From assembly GCA_903868595.1 (NCBI GenBank), contig CAIPVV010000013.1, positions 1 through 40,801 of the forward strand: a DNA stretch of 40,801 bases. The letters run 5' to 3'. The notes below the pieces were generated by a model. The model was not told the origin of the DNA and ran no database searches. It saw nothing but the letters and a program-made list of their open reading frames with translations. Source of the DNA: an uncultured Pseudomonadota bacterium. Lineage in GTDB: Bacteria; Pseudomonadota; Gammaproteobacteria; Steroidobacterales; Steroidobacteraceae. Both the position numbers and the translations under genes were made by a program. Positions 25,407 through 33,550 of this stretch are shown piece by piece. The first letter of the stretch is position 1; each line of letters opens with the position of its first letter.

Positions 25407-26222
25407 ATGAAATTACTGCCGACATCCCTGCTCGCCGCCTCGGCCCTGTGGATTGCCGCCCCGGCCCTGGCACAGATCACCTTCTACGAGGGCGAGAGCT
25501 TCCATGGCCGCGCTTTCACGGCCAGGGATCAGGTGTCGGACCTTGGGCGCACCGGATTCAATGATCGCGCGTCCTCGGTCATCGTGGATCGCGGCCCCTG
25601 GCAGGTCTGCGAGGATGCCGGCTTCCGAGGCCGCTGCGTCACGCTGCGCGCGGGTAGCTACGATTCGCTGAGCCGCCTGGGCCTGGACAAGCGTCTCTCC
25701 TCGGCCCGCAGGGTTGGCGACCGCGTCAGCCGGGAGGGGGGGGAGGGGGTACGGGACCCGGAGCCTCTGGCCGCAGCGACCTACGCGTATCGCCGTCGAC
25801 CTGACGAGCGCGTGTACGAAGCCAACGTCACCTCGGTGCATGCGGTCGTCGGGCCTGCGGAACAGCGTTGCTGGGTCGAGCGCGAACAGGTCCCGGAGGA
25901 GCGGGGCGGCCGGAATGTAGGTGGTGGCCTAGTGGGCGCGCTCGTGGGCGGCGTCATCGGGCACCAGATCGGCCGTGGGCGCGGGCAGGATCTGGCGACC
26001 GTGGGCGGCGCGGTTGCAGGCGCGGCCATCGGTTCCAACCAGGGCCGGGACACCAGTCCCCAGCAAAGCCACGACGTGAGGCGCTGTGAGACCGCTGCCA
26101 GGGGTCCCCCGGAATACTGGGACGTCACCTACGACTACCGCAACGTGGAGCATCGCGTCCAGATGACCGCGCCGCCGGGGCGCACGATACTGGTCAATCG
26201 CGACGGGGAACCGCGCCAGTAG
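25407..26222 (+). CDS. Beta/gamma-crystallin domain protein with glycine-zipper (17 kDa antigen-type) region
   Basis: A 271-residue exported protein. The ATG at 25407 begins a signal peptide (to about residue 23, APALAQ). Residues 24-105 hold two beta/gamma-crystallin Greek-key motifs: ITFYEGESFHGRAF and WQVCEDAGFRGRCVTL, each followed by an SSVIV/SSARRV strand. Residues about 170-215 form a glycine zipper (GGGLVGALVGGVIGHQIG and VGGAVAGAAIGSNQG) of the Rick_17kDa/2TM type that inserts in or near the outer membrane. The C-terminus (YDYRNVEHRVQMTAPPG) resembles the tail of other bacterial glycine-zipper proteins. The likely role is a calcium-responsive or stress-related envelope protein. A G8 run interrupts the linker. 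Confidence 0.85.
   Translation: MKLLPTSLLAASALWIAAPALAQITFYEGESFHGRAFTARDQVSDLGRTGFNDRASSVIVDRGPWQVCEDAGFRGRCVTLRAGSYDSLSRLGLDKRLSSARRVGDRVSREGGEGVRDPEPLAAATYAYRRRPDERVYEANVTSVHAVVGPAEQRCWVEREQVPEERGGRNVGGGLVGALVGGVIGHQIGRGRGQDLATVGGAVAGAAIGSNQGRDTSPQQSHDVRRCETAARGPPEYWDVTYDYRNVEHRVQMTAPPGRTILVNRDGEPRQ
25732..25755 (+). repeat. G-rich tract with an eight-G run inside the crystallin-type gene
   Basis: Four G-runs (3, 8, 5 and 3 bases) within 24 bases, in the linker between the crystallin and glycine-zipper parts. It fits a G-quadruplex pattern. The G8 run at 25736-25743 is long enough to slip during replication, which would shift the frame of the second half of the protein. Confidence 0.7.
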
Positions 26223-26241
26223 TGCGCTGCCGAGGAGGAAG

Positions 26242-26271
26242 ACCCGGGCGCTGCGGCGCCCGGGTTGTCTT
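26242..26271. terminator. Rho-independent-type bidirectional terminator
   Basis: A perfect 10-bp stem (ACCCGGGCGC / GCGCCCGGGT) with a TGCG loop, followed by TTGTCTT on the plus strand and CTTCCTC on the minus strand. It lies between the convergent crystallin-type and cytochrome c genes. Confidence 0.75.
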
Positions 26272-26274
26272 GCC

Positions 26275-26595
26275 TCAGTGCTTGCGGATCACGTAGTTGG
26301 CCAAGGCATTGAGCTCGGCATCGCTGATCTCGGTCTTGCGGAAGTGCGGCATGACCGAGATGCCCGTGCGCACCATCAGCTTCACGTACTCCGGCGTGAC
26401 GTCGGTCCAGTCGGTGATGAAGCTGCTCTTCACGCCCTTGTACTTGGCCTCCAGCGCGTGCGTCCCGGGATGCTCGATGCCCGGGGCATGGCAGGGGGCG
26501 CACCATTTCTCGAACACCTGTGCGCCATCGGCTGTCGCAGCCTGTGCCGAGGTGGCCACGAGGCTCGCCGCCAGGAGTGTCAGGAGGGTCTTCAT
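26275..26595 (-). CDS. Small periplasmic c-type cytochrome (PchC-like subunit)
   Basis: A 106-residue protein. The ATG overlaps the stop of the flavoprotein gene (ATGA) and opens a signal peptide to residue 19 (TSAQA). One heme is bound at CAPCH (Cys32, Cys35, His36), and Met82 in SVMPHF is the probable axial ligand. This is a class I cytochrome of the size found as the electron-accepting subunit of p-cresol methylhydroxylase and related eugenol or vanillyl-alcohol flavocytochromes. It is last in the minus-strand cluster and ends at a strong terminator. It should take electrons from the flavoprotein in the periplasm. Confidence 0.9.
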   Translation of the reverse strand: MKTLLTLLAASLVATSAQAATADGAQVFEKWCAPCHAPGIEHPGTHALEAKYKGVKSSFITDWTDVTPEYVKLMVRTGISVMPHFRKTEISDAELNALANYVIRKH

Positions 26596-28247
26596 TGGGC
26601 CTTCTTCCGCAGGTGTCGCGGCCAGATGTTGTAGCGCCCGGCGGAGAGGATTCCGTTGGGGTCGATGGCGTCCTTGAGCGTCTCGTGCAGGCGGTGCAGG
26701 GCGTGGTTGTTGAACGAGTACACGTCCATCACCGACTCCTGGAACACCGGCGCCGTGCGGTATTCGCCCCAGCCGTGCTGTCCGCCGATTTCGATGAGCT
26801 TCTTGAATCCGGCCAGGTACTTGCGATTGGTCGCCGCGTCGGTGGTCACGGGCGTGGCCAGGATGAAGATGAACGAGCGCTCCCAGAAGCAGGCCGGCAT
26901 CGAGAACGTCTGGAAGAGCGGCATCCCCAGGTCCTTGGCCGCGGCGCTGAATACGCGGTTGGCCTCGAAGATGGCCTCGCCCGTCCGCGGGATGATCGGC
27001 GAGAACCACATGTGCCCCTTGGAGGGCGTGGGGTTGTAGGGGGTGCGCGCGCCGATGGAGAAGGCGCGCAGCGACGGCACGCCGAATTCCGGCTCGTGGT
27101 AGTCGGAGATCTTGGCCGGATCCACGGGTAGCTTCAGCTGGTCGACGATCTTGTAGGTCGCACCGGGGATCTGGGAGAAGTGGCGCTGCGTGGCCTTCCA
27201 CTGGGCCTCCACGACCTCCATCGGGCCGTAGAACGTCACCCATAGTTCCCAGTAGGGGATCTTATTGGCCAGCGCATACGCCTCCAGCTCCGGCGAGTAG
27301 CCCTGGTCGGCCTGGGCGAGCAGTGCCTTCTGCTGCGCCGTGGTGGCGTAGGCGGAGGTGCCCTCGATGAACAGCTGCACCTGGCCGGTGGGCGGGTAGC
27401 CCAGGAGCGGGGAGGCCAGGTCCGGGAAGCCGTTGACGATGCGCGCATTCTCGACATGGTTGAGGATGTCGACCAGCGGGATGAGGTCCTTGTAGCGCGG
27501 CACGCTGACCGTGCAGCGCAGGTAGGCCTCCGGCTCCGGCATCAGCCAGAAGCCCATCTTGGTCACGATGCCCAGGTTGGACTGGGAGAAGATGCCGTCC
27601 ACCCACGGGCCGCAGCCGGACTTGTACTGCTGCCAGGTCCTGGCGCCCGGGATGGCGCCCATGCCGGTGCGCAGCAACTCCCCGTTGGGCAGGACGATTT
27701 CCATGCCGCAATGGGAGTCGAAGTGGTTGCGGTAGTTGGCCATGGTGTAGCCACCCCCACGGTCCACGGCATTGCCCACGACGCTGCCCCAGCCCGGGTC
27801 CGGACAGTCGATCCAGAGCTTGGAGCCGGTCTTGCGCAGGTGGTTGTAGAGGTCGAAGTAACTCACTCCCGGCTCCACGAGCACGCTCATGTTGGCCTCG
27901 TCGACCTCCAGGATGCGGTTCATGCGCTTCAAGTCCACGACCACGCTGCCCGAGTAGGCCGGAGCCGATCCCCCGTAGCCCAGGTTCTTGCCGGTGGAGA
28001 TCGGATAGATGGGAATGCGGTACTGGTTGGCGACCCGGACGATCGCCTGCACCTGTTGCGTGGTCTCCGGCGCGACCGCAGCGGAGGCGAGGCGCTCCTC
28101 CGGCTGGCCAGCCAGCGGTGAATACGCGTCCCGGTACAGCGCGACGTCCTCGTCGCTGGTGAACACCCATTCCGCGCCGACGATCTGGGTGAAGGCCGCC
28201 AGGGCCGCTGCAAAGTCACTGGGGCTCACGCCCGGTGGAGTACGCAT
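26592..28247 (-). CDS. FAD-linked oxidase of vanillyl-alcohol oxidase/p-cresol methylhydroxylase family
   Basis: A 551-residue flavoprotein. The PCMH-type FAD-binding domain covers about residues 50-270: RIPIYPISTGKNLGYGG, then ILEVDEANMSVLVEPGVSY, DPGWGSVVGNAVDRGGGYT and HCGMEIVLPNGELLRTGMGA. These are close to 4-cresol dehydrogenase and vanillyl-alcohol oxidase. The C-terminal half is the cap domain with the substrate pocket. The enzyme should dehydrogenate a para-substituted phenol or similar compound and pass electrons to the cytochrome encoded next. The residue that binds FAD covalently could not be placed. No signal peptide is present although the cytochrome partner is periplasmic. Its ATG overlaps the stop of the upstream Tat-signal gene. 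Confidence 0.9.
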   Translation of the reverse strand: MRTPPGVSPSDFAAALAAFTQIVGAEWVFTSDEDVALYRDAYSPLAGQPEERLASAAVAPETTQQVQAIVRVANQYRIPIYPISTGKNLGYGGSAPAYSGSVVVDLKRMNRILEVDEANMSVLVEPGVSYFDLYNHLRKTGSKLWIDCPDPGWGSVVGNAVDRGGGYTMANYRNHFDSHCGMEIVLPNGELLRTGMGAIPGARTWQQYKSGCGPWVDGIFSQSNLGIVTKMGFWLMPEPEAYLRCTVSVPRYKDLIPLVDILNHVENARIVNGFPDLASPLLGYPPTGQVQLFIEGTSAYATTAQQKALLAQADQGYSPELEAYALANKIPYWELWVTFYGPMEVVEAQWKATQRHFSQIPGATYKIVDQLKLPVDPAKISDYHEPEFGVPSLRAFSIGARTPYNPTPSKGHMWFSPIIPRTGEAIFEANRVFSAAAKDLGMPLFQTFSMPACFWERSFIFILATPVTTDAATNRKYLAGFKKLIEIGGQHGWGEYRTAPVFQESVMDVYSFNNHALHRLHETLKDAIDPNGILSAGRYNIWPRHLRKKAQ

Positions 28248-28648
28248 CAGGCAAGTCCTCGGGTTCCAACGGGCGCTAGGGTCCAGCGTACGGCGTCCGT
28301 ACCCGCGAGGGCCTCGCGCCGGAGGAGGTGGTGGCGCAGGCCCTGGGCCAGGTGCTCAAGGCAGAACAGCGCGGGCTCGCGCGTGATCCCCGCGATCACG
28401 GCGCCGCGCTCGCGCCACAGGGGCTGTAGCGTATCCCGCCACAGCGCCGTGACGTCGCCGTCGATGGCAAGCGTCCGGCGTGCGAGTGGCTGCCGCGGCA
28501 GCAGCGACAGGAAGCGGCGGTCAACGACCAGCCACTCTGCCTCCGGGTGGTCCGTGGCGGCTGCCAGCGCGGGCAATGCGCCAGCGACCAGCAGCCCGGC
28601 GCATCCGGACACGAAGACGCGCCGATCTACCGTAGCGATCCCTGCCAT
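28247..28648 (-). CDS. Small Tat-signal protein coupled to the flavoprotein
   Basis: A 133-residue protein from the ATG at 28648. The N-terminus carries a twin-arginine motif (DRRVFVS, residues about 8-14), a hydrophobic run and an Ala-rich cleavage region (PALAAA). The mature part is about 100 residues, with helices such as VTALWRDTLQPLWRERGAV and FCLEHLAQGLRHHLLRRE, and no cofactor motif. Its TGA overlaps the flavoprotein ATG (TGATG), so the two are made together. By analogy with small Tat-signal subunits of gluconate and fructose dehydrogenases it may escort the leaderless flavoprotein across the membrane. That role is inference; no family was recognised. Confidence 0.7.
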   Translation of the reverse strand: MAGIATVDRRVFVSGCAGLLVAGALPALAAATDHPEAEWLVVDRRFLSLLPRQPLARRTLAIDGDVTALWRDTLQPLWRERGAVIAGITREPALFCLEHLAQGLRHHLLRREALAGTDAVRWTLAPVGTRGLA

Positions 28649-28740
28649 ATCAAGACCCCATGCCGGTTCTGGTCGTTGTTGCGAGATGAATAACACACTG
28701 CCCGCGTCTTGATCAAATCGGGCACGGTCGTGGCTTGTGG

Positions 28741-29781
28741 CTATTGACGCTCTTGCTCGATCGCCTCTTGGTAAGAGAGCGTCTTCACGCCATCGGTGAA
28801 GTACGGCTTGATGCCGTAGGGGGCGCTGAGCAGTACGGCCTCGACCTGCCAGATCTTGCCGTCCTTGATCTTGAAGATCTCCGACATCATCCAGGTCCAC
28901 GGGGCCGTGCGCGCGACGTTGACGGTGCGTCCGTCATTGAGCTTGTAGCTGCGGACGGCGGCGTCGTGGTCGAAGAAACCATTGACCAGGACCAGCCCGC
29001 GCTCCTCGTCCACGGCCAGGAAGCGCATGCCCCGCATGCGGGTATCCTCGCGGTAGTAACCCAGTCCGAAGGCCTCGCGGCAGCCCATGTTCAACGCGCC
29101 GCGCTCCGCCCTGGGGTCGGTCAGCGGCCGATTGGTGGTGGCCATGCCGTTCTCGATACGGTGGCAGTCATCCGCGAAGGAGGGCACGTGGTCGCGGCCG
29201 TTGTTGTTCTCCAGCGCGCGAAAGTAAGTATCGGCCGTCTGGATGAGTTCCCAGCGCGGGCGCCGCTCGCTGGGCGCCAGCAGCTGGTTGAACTGGGGGC
29301 GTTCCTTGAGATCCTCGGGGCGGGGGTTGAAGCCCGCGCTGGCGCCGGCGGAGACCGACCCTTCGCGCCGTGCGACGATCGTCTCGATGGCGATGATCTG
29401 GCGGTTGCGCACCTTCAGGCGCGAGGAGAGGATCAGCGGCGAGCCGTTCTCCTCCATGGTGCTGAAGATGCCGACCGTGCCGGTCTCCGGGTCCGCCACC
29501 CGCAGTCGGTAGTCGCCGACCTTGCTGATCGTGCGCCACAGGCCGTCGGGCATCTTCAGTTCAACGCCGTTCTCGCTGTACTGGGCATCGGCGCTGATGG
29601 GCTCGCGCTTGGGGTCGTGTGCCCCCAGAGCCTGTAGATATTGCTCGCCGATGTCGACCAGGCATTGCCGGTCGCAGGCGCGCGGGGCAGTGGGCGCCTG
29701 CTGGCCAAAGGCGGAGGCGGCGAGAGCGACGGCCAGCACGACGGCGCGCGCGGCCATACGGCCCGTGAATCCCTGCTTCAT
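28741..29781 (-). CDS. Exported protein with two NTF2/SnoaL-like halves
   Basis: A 346-residue protein. The ATG at 29781 begins a signal peptide (to about residue 26, ASAFGQQ). The first half (CLVDIGEQYLQALGAHDP ... YSENGVELKMPDGLWRT ... IIAIETIVARR) and the second half (ELIQTADTYFRALENNNG ... FKIKDGKIWQVEAV) each follow the NTF2-like pattern: an N-terminal helix then curved strands ending in an I-x-x-I/V-E strand. Such tandem proteins are common in catabolic clusters of aromatic- and steroid-degrading bacteria. They could bind a small hydrophobic substrate or act as an isomerase-like enzyme. It lies 92 bases upstream of the flavocytochrome genes on the same strand, so a shared role is likely but unproven. 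Confidence 0.72.
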   Translation of the reverse strand: MKQGFTGRMAARAVVLAVALAASAFGQQAPTAPRACDRQCLVDIGEQYLQALGAHDPKREPISADAQYSENGVELKMPDGLWRTISKVGDYRLRVADPETGTVGIFSTMEENGSPLILSSRLKVRNRQIIAIETIVARREGSVSAGASAGFNPRPEDLKERPQFNQLLAPSERRPRWELIQTADTYFRALENNNGRDHVPSFADDCHRIENGMATTNRPLTDPRAERGALNMGCREAFGLGYYREDTRMRGMRFLAVDEERGLVLVNGFFDHDAAVRSYKLNDGRTVNVARTAPWTWMMSEIFKIKDGKIWQVEAVLLSAPYGIKPYFTDGVKTLSYQEAIEQERQ

Positions 29782-29896
29782 GGTGAAACCCCGTGATGTG
29801 CTCGGTGTGCTGCCGATGCTAGCGCATTTGGCTGCCGTGATCCGCGAACTCAAGTTGCGATGGGCTCGCCGGGGCAGGCGGGGCGGGGACGCCGGA

Positions 29897-30388
29897 TCAG
29901 ATGTCCTGCAGTTGGGGTCCCTGTGCCGTGACGACGATGCGCTTGCCCTTGGGCAGGTTCAGGTACGGAGTCGCATCCTGCAGCGAGAGGCCGAACGTGA
30001 AGCTCACCAGTCCCCGCGACGTCGCGCCCTGGCCCCTGCCGCTCACCGCACCGAGGGCATCAAAAGCCAGGTCCGCCGCGGATCCGTCGGTGCAGGTGAT
30101 CTGCGCGACGCCGGCCTTCAGGCTCGTGTAGTGGAAGGTGCCGTCGCAGTGCAGGGTGTCGTCCACCGTGGAATGCACGGTCAGCGTGCCGGTACGATCC
30201 CAGTGTCCCACCGCCTCGCCCGCGAGCAGCACGCCGTCCACCGTCGCGTACACCGGTTCCCGGATGGCAAACAGGTTGAAGGCCGCCGCTTCCTGCGAGG
30301 CGATGGCGCACAGCACGGCAAGCGCCAGGGACGGGGTAGACAGGGGCGAGCGCACTACAGTCCTCGGCACGGGTTGGCGACATACCAT
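29897..30388 (-). CDS. Exported hypothetical protein
   Basis: A 163-residue protein. The ATG at 30388 is preferred over an upstream TTG. A hydrophobic signal (residues about 17-36, LALAVLCAIASQEAAA) follows a basic N-terminus. The mature part is mostly predicted strand (VYATVDGVLLAGEAVGHW, GTFHYTSLKAGVAQITCTDG, GLVSFTFGLSLQDA) with two cysteines that could pair. No family is recognised. The neighbours on the same strand are a lipoprotein upstream and the NTF2-like gene downstream, with gaps of 78 and 115 bases. It is probably a periplasmic beta-sandwich protein. Confidence 0.6.
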   Translation of the reverse strand: MVCRQPVPRTVVRSPLSTPSLALAVLCAIASQEAAAFNLFAIREPVYATVDGVLLAGEAVGHWDRTGTLTVHSTVDDTLHCDGTFHYTSLKAGVAQITCTDGSAADLAFDALGAVSGRGQGATSRGLVSFTFGLSLQDATPYLNLPKGKRIVVTAQGPQLQDI

Positions 30389-30466
30389 GCTAACGCCAAT
30401 CGGTTGCAACCGGTGGGCTGCCCGCGCTGCGCGGTGCCCGAACCCAAGCCGCGGCCTGGCACCGGG

Positions 30467-30889
30467 CTATTTCCCCGCGGCCTTGCAGGCGTAGGACACG
30501 ATGGCCTGCTCCTGCGCCGACGTGGTCGGGGTCAGCCGCATGGTCAGCTTCTGGCCCGCCTGGTTGAAGCGCTCCTCGTGCAATGCGGTGGGCTCCAGCT
30601 TCACGCTGCTGCAATTGGCCTCGGCGTGGATGATCCCGTAGTCGCCCGACGTGTCGCCCTCGCTGCGCGTCTGCAGCGTGACGTAGAGGAGCCCGGACTT
30701 GGGCGTGATGTTCGCCGTGTCCAGGAAGAAGACAGTGCTCTTGCAGGCCGCCGCCGCGCCGCCGGGGGTCGCCGGGGGCGCGCAGGGGGTGTCCGGGCTG
30801 ATGCGCATCCAGTGCGGGGCCACCACCTTCTCGCAGGCGCCGAGGCCCACCGTCAACGCCAGGCCCAGCACGAACAGTCGGTTCATCAT
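30467..30889 (-). CDS. Hypothetical lipoprotein
   Basis: A 140-residue protein with a strong GGAGGA Shine-Dalgarno before two successive ATG codons. The signal ends in a lipobox (VGLGAC), so the cysteine at about residue 19 would be lipidated. The mature part contains STVFFLDTANITPKSGLL, YGIIHAEANCSSVKLEP and a final VSYACKAAGK. The pattern of a residue strand, a polar loop and a Cys pair recalls the surface-adhesin protein E fold, but the match is weak. It is the first gene of the minus-strand run that ends with the flavocytochrome. The function is unknown. Confidence 0.62.
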   Translation of the reverse strand: MMNRLFVLGLALTVGLGACEKVVAPHWMRISPDTPCAPPATPGGAAAACKSTVFFLDTANITPKSGLLYVTLQTRSEGDTSGDYGIIHAEANCSSVKLEPTALHEERFNQAGQKLTMRLTPTTSAQEQAIVSYACKAAGK

Positions 30890-31174
30890 CGGTTCCTCCG
30901 CGCGGATTCCTCAGGCGCCGGCAGGCGCGATGCGCAAGCATCCGATTTCCCGGACGCGCTGCCTAGGTCCCCGCGGGAGAATCTGCATCGCGCGCCGGCG
31001 GCGGCGCTCCCGACGATGCCGCCCCGCCGCCCGCCGCGGGGCCTGGGTGCGCCCGGGTGGGGCACGCCGCTCGCCGGTGAGACCCGGACCGTGGGCTCTG
31101 TACGTCGACGCACGGTTTCGCGGTGCGGCTTATGACTAACCTGATCTGTCATCCACACACTCTGGGAGTTCGCC

Positions 31175-31474
31175 ATGCAAATGCAGGAACCGATGAACTA
31201 CGTTCCCTCCAACTGGCCGGAGCCACGCGATCTGCGGCTTAGCCTGATCCAATGCGGCATTCGCCTGGAAGGCATGGTGGCTGCCGCGTTCGCTCGCTAC
31301 GAGGGCGCCGTGCTTCGACTGCGTGAGTTTGCCGAGATGGCGCGCTTTCGCTGCGGCGTCGGGCGTCGGGAAGGCGGCGAGGGGGAGTGGGTTGAGCAGC
31401 AGGGTATTGCGGCCGGGGCCCTGGAGAGCCTGCGGGCCCTGATGCGTTCCGGTTTTGGTCGCGAGCGCAGCTGA
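31175..31474 (+). CDS. Small hypothetical protein
   Basis: A 99-residue frame with a good GGGAG Shine-Dalgarno seven bases before the ATG. It is Arg/Glu-rich with amphipathic helices (LRLSLIQCGIRLEGMVAAAF and AVLRLREFAEMARFR) and no signal peptide or cofactor motif. No family is recognised. It lies about 190 bases upstream of the HAD gene on the same strand and diverges from the lipoprotein gene, whose start is 286 bases away. The binding site and the lack of low-complexity bias favour a real gene. Confidence 0.45.
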   Translation: MQMQEPMNYVPSNWPEPRDLRLSLIQCGIRLEGMVAAAFARYEGAVLRLREFAEMARFRCGVGRREGGEGEWVEQQGIAAGALESLRALMRSGFGRERS

Positions 31475-31664
31475 CGCGCGGTCCACCGCGCAACGCCAGT
31501 CCGGGCCGCGGCGCTTCGCCGCGACCCGCATGCGGGTGATCGTCCATTGCAGGTACCCCCACATTGTGAAGAACTATCCGACGCGCAGCCGGCGCGGCGC
31601 CGTTCCCGCGCGTGCATTGGATCCTCCGGCCGGCTTCCCGGTGTCGTCTGCCGCGCGAGCCGTA

Positions 31665-32447
31665 ATGGGGGCGTGCGCTCCGGCGGAATGGGACCGCGAG
31701 GAACCGACCCCAGTCCCGATCCTGTTCATGCTGGATGTGGACAACACCTTGCTGGACAACGATCGCTTTGCGGCTGACCTGACTGCGCGCCTGGAGCGGG
31801 ACTTTGGCGTCGAGGAGTGCCAGCGCTACTGGTCCTTGTACGCCGTCCAGCGCGAGCGCAGCGGCTACGCCGACTACCTGGGCGCCCTGCAGTTATTCCG
31901 ACCGAGCTGCGCGGATCGTCGCGCGCTGCTGTGGATGTCCGATTTCCTGCTGGAATACCCCTTCCAGGCGCGCCTGTATCCACACGCGCTGGAGACGCTG
32001 CAACATCTGCGCCAAATCGGCGCCGTCTGTATCGTCTCCGACGGCGATATGGTGTTCCAACCGCGCAAGATTCAGCGCTCCGGCCTCTGGGACGCGGTCG
32101 GGGGCCAGGTGCTGATATCGCTGCACAAGCAGGCCTGCGTGGGGGTGATACGGCAGCGCTTCCCGGCTCGGCGCTACGTGATGATCGATGACAAGCTGCA
32201 GGTGCTGGCGGAGATGAAACAGGTGCTGGGGCCACAGCTGACCACGGTGTTCGTGCGCCAAGGCCACTACGCGCAGGCCGCCGGCCTGCCGCCGGCGCCT
32301 CCCGTCGGGGCCCCTGACCTGAGCGTCGAGCGTATTGGGGACCTGCGGGGCTTCTCGCCGGACAGCCTGCAGAACGTCGTGACCTCGTCGGGGGTTGTGG
32401 GTCATCCTGCGCTCGGGCGCCCGCGTTGCGCCGAGGAGCCGTCATGA
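31665..32447 (+). CDS. HAD-superfamily hydrolase
   Basis: A 260-residue protein. The ATG at 31665 is chosen because it keeps the first Rossmann strand (PILFMLDVDNTLLDND) whole; a later ATG at 31728 would cut it. HAD motif I is Asp24-x-Asp26-x-Thr28, motif II the Ser in CIVSDGD, motif III a lysine in QPRKIQRSG and motif IV VMIDDK. A helical cap lies between motifs I and II. The enzyme is probably a small-molecule phosphatase. It is translationally coupled to transaldolase (ATGA at 32444), so a sugar phosphate is the likely substrate. The exact one cannot be told. Confidence 0.82.
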   Translation: MGACAPAEWDREEPTPVPILFMLDVDNTLLDNDRFAADLTARLERDFGVEECQRYWSLYAVQRERSGYADYLGALQLFRPSCADRRALLWMSDFLLEYPFQARLYPHALETLQHLRQIGAVCIVSDGDMVFQPRKIQRSGLWDAVGGQVLISLHKQACVGVIRQRFPARRYVMIDDKLQVLAEMKQVLGPQLTTVFVRQGHYAQAAGLPPAPPVGAPDLSVERIGDLRGFSPDSLQNVVTSSGVVGHPALGRPRCAEEPS

Positions 32448-33550
32448 AGGGCCCACAATCACTGCAACGTATCGGGCAGAGCCTCTGGCTGGATAACATC
32501 ACCCGCACGATGCTGGACGACGGGAGCCTGGAGGCGCTGATCGCCACCCAGTGCGTCACCGGCCTGACATCCAACCCCAGTATCTTCCAGGCTGCCCTCG
32601 CCGGTACCGCGGCCTATGATCCCCAGATCGCCCAGCGGTCCCGCGAGGGAGTGGAGGGCGAGGCGCTGTTCGTGGAGCTGGCGCTGGCGGACTTGCGCCG
32701 CGCCGCCGACCTGCTGCGCGCCACGCATGAGGCCAGCGGGGGCGTGGACGGCTGGGTGTCCATGGAGGTCTCGCCGCTGCTCTCGCAGGACGCCGTCGGC
32801 AGCGTGGCGGCGGCCGCCCGAATCTTCGCGCAGGCCGACCGGCCGAACCTGTTCATCAAGATCCCCGGCACCCCGGAAGGACTCAAGGCCATCGAGGAGT
32901 CGATCTTCCAGGGCATCCCGGTCAACGTGACCTTGCTGTTCTCCCCGGAACAGTACCTGGCCGCGGCGGCCGCCTATTGGCGCGGACTGGAACGCCGCAG
33001 CCGCGCGGGGCTGCACCTGCGGGTGGCCTCGGTGGCCTCGCTGTTCGTGAGTCGCTGGGACGTGGCCGCCAACGAGCTGCTGCCCGCGGCGCTGAAGAAC
33101 CGCCTGGGCATCCTGATAGCCGTCCGCACCTACCACCGGTACCGGGAATCCCTGGCCTCGGGGCGCTGGGAGCGCCTGGCCCAGGAGGGCGCGTTGCCGC
33201 AACGCCTGCTGTGAGCCAGCACAGGCGTCAAGGATCCCGCGGCCGACCCCACGCTGTACGTGCAGGCCCTGGCGCTGCCGCAGACGATCAATACGCTGCC
33301 CTCGCAAACGCTGCGGGCGGTCGCGTCCCACGCGCCGTTCGATTGCCCGGCGATCCTCAGCGATGCCGAGGCCGAGCAGGTGTCGGCGCCATTCGAGGCG
33401 GCCGGGATCGGCCTGGCCGGACTGGGCGGCCAGTTGCAGCAGGACGGCGAGGCGGCTTTCCGTGTCTCGTGGGAGAAGATCCTGCAGTTGCTGGCCGCCA
33501 AGATTCCCGCGCGGCGCGCGGCGCCACTGCACCCACCGGGCGGTGCCTGA
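32444..33550 (+). pseudogene. tal: Transaldolase interrupted by an in-frame TGA
   Basis: The frame would encode a 368-residue transaldolase of the Tal type, length normal. The start has a GAGGAG Shine-Dalgarno and overlaps the HAD stop. Motifs are LWLDNITRTML, CVTGLTSNPSIFQ, NLFIKIPGTPEGL with the Schiff-base Lys139, and VASLFVSRWD. At codon 257 (33212-33214) the frame has TGA exactly where the family has TGG in LLWASTG. The frame then continues without shift through STGVKDPAADPTLYV and PQTINTLPSQTLR to its natural stop at 33548, which overlaps the ackA start (TGATG). Translation would end 111 residues early, losing the last strands of the barrel. It may be a recent nonsense mutation, a base-call error or a readthrough site. 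Confidence 0.88.

Noticed and set aside
32444..33550. Genetic-code reassignment or selenocysteine at the transaldolase TGA
   Set aside because: TGA is used as a normal stop in many overlapping gene pairs here, the family residue is Trp, and no SECIS-like element was recognised after the codon.
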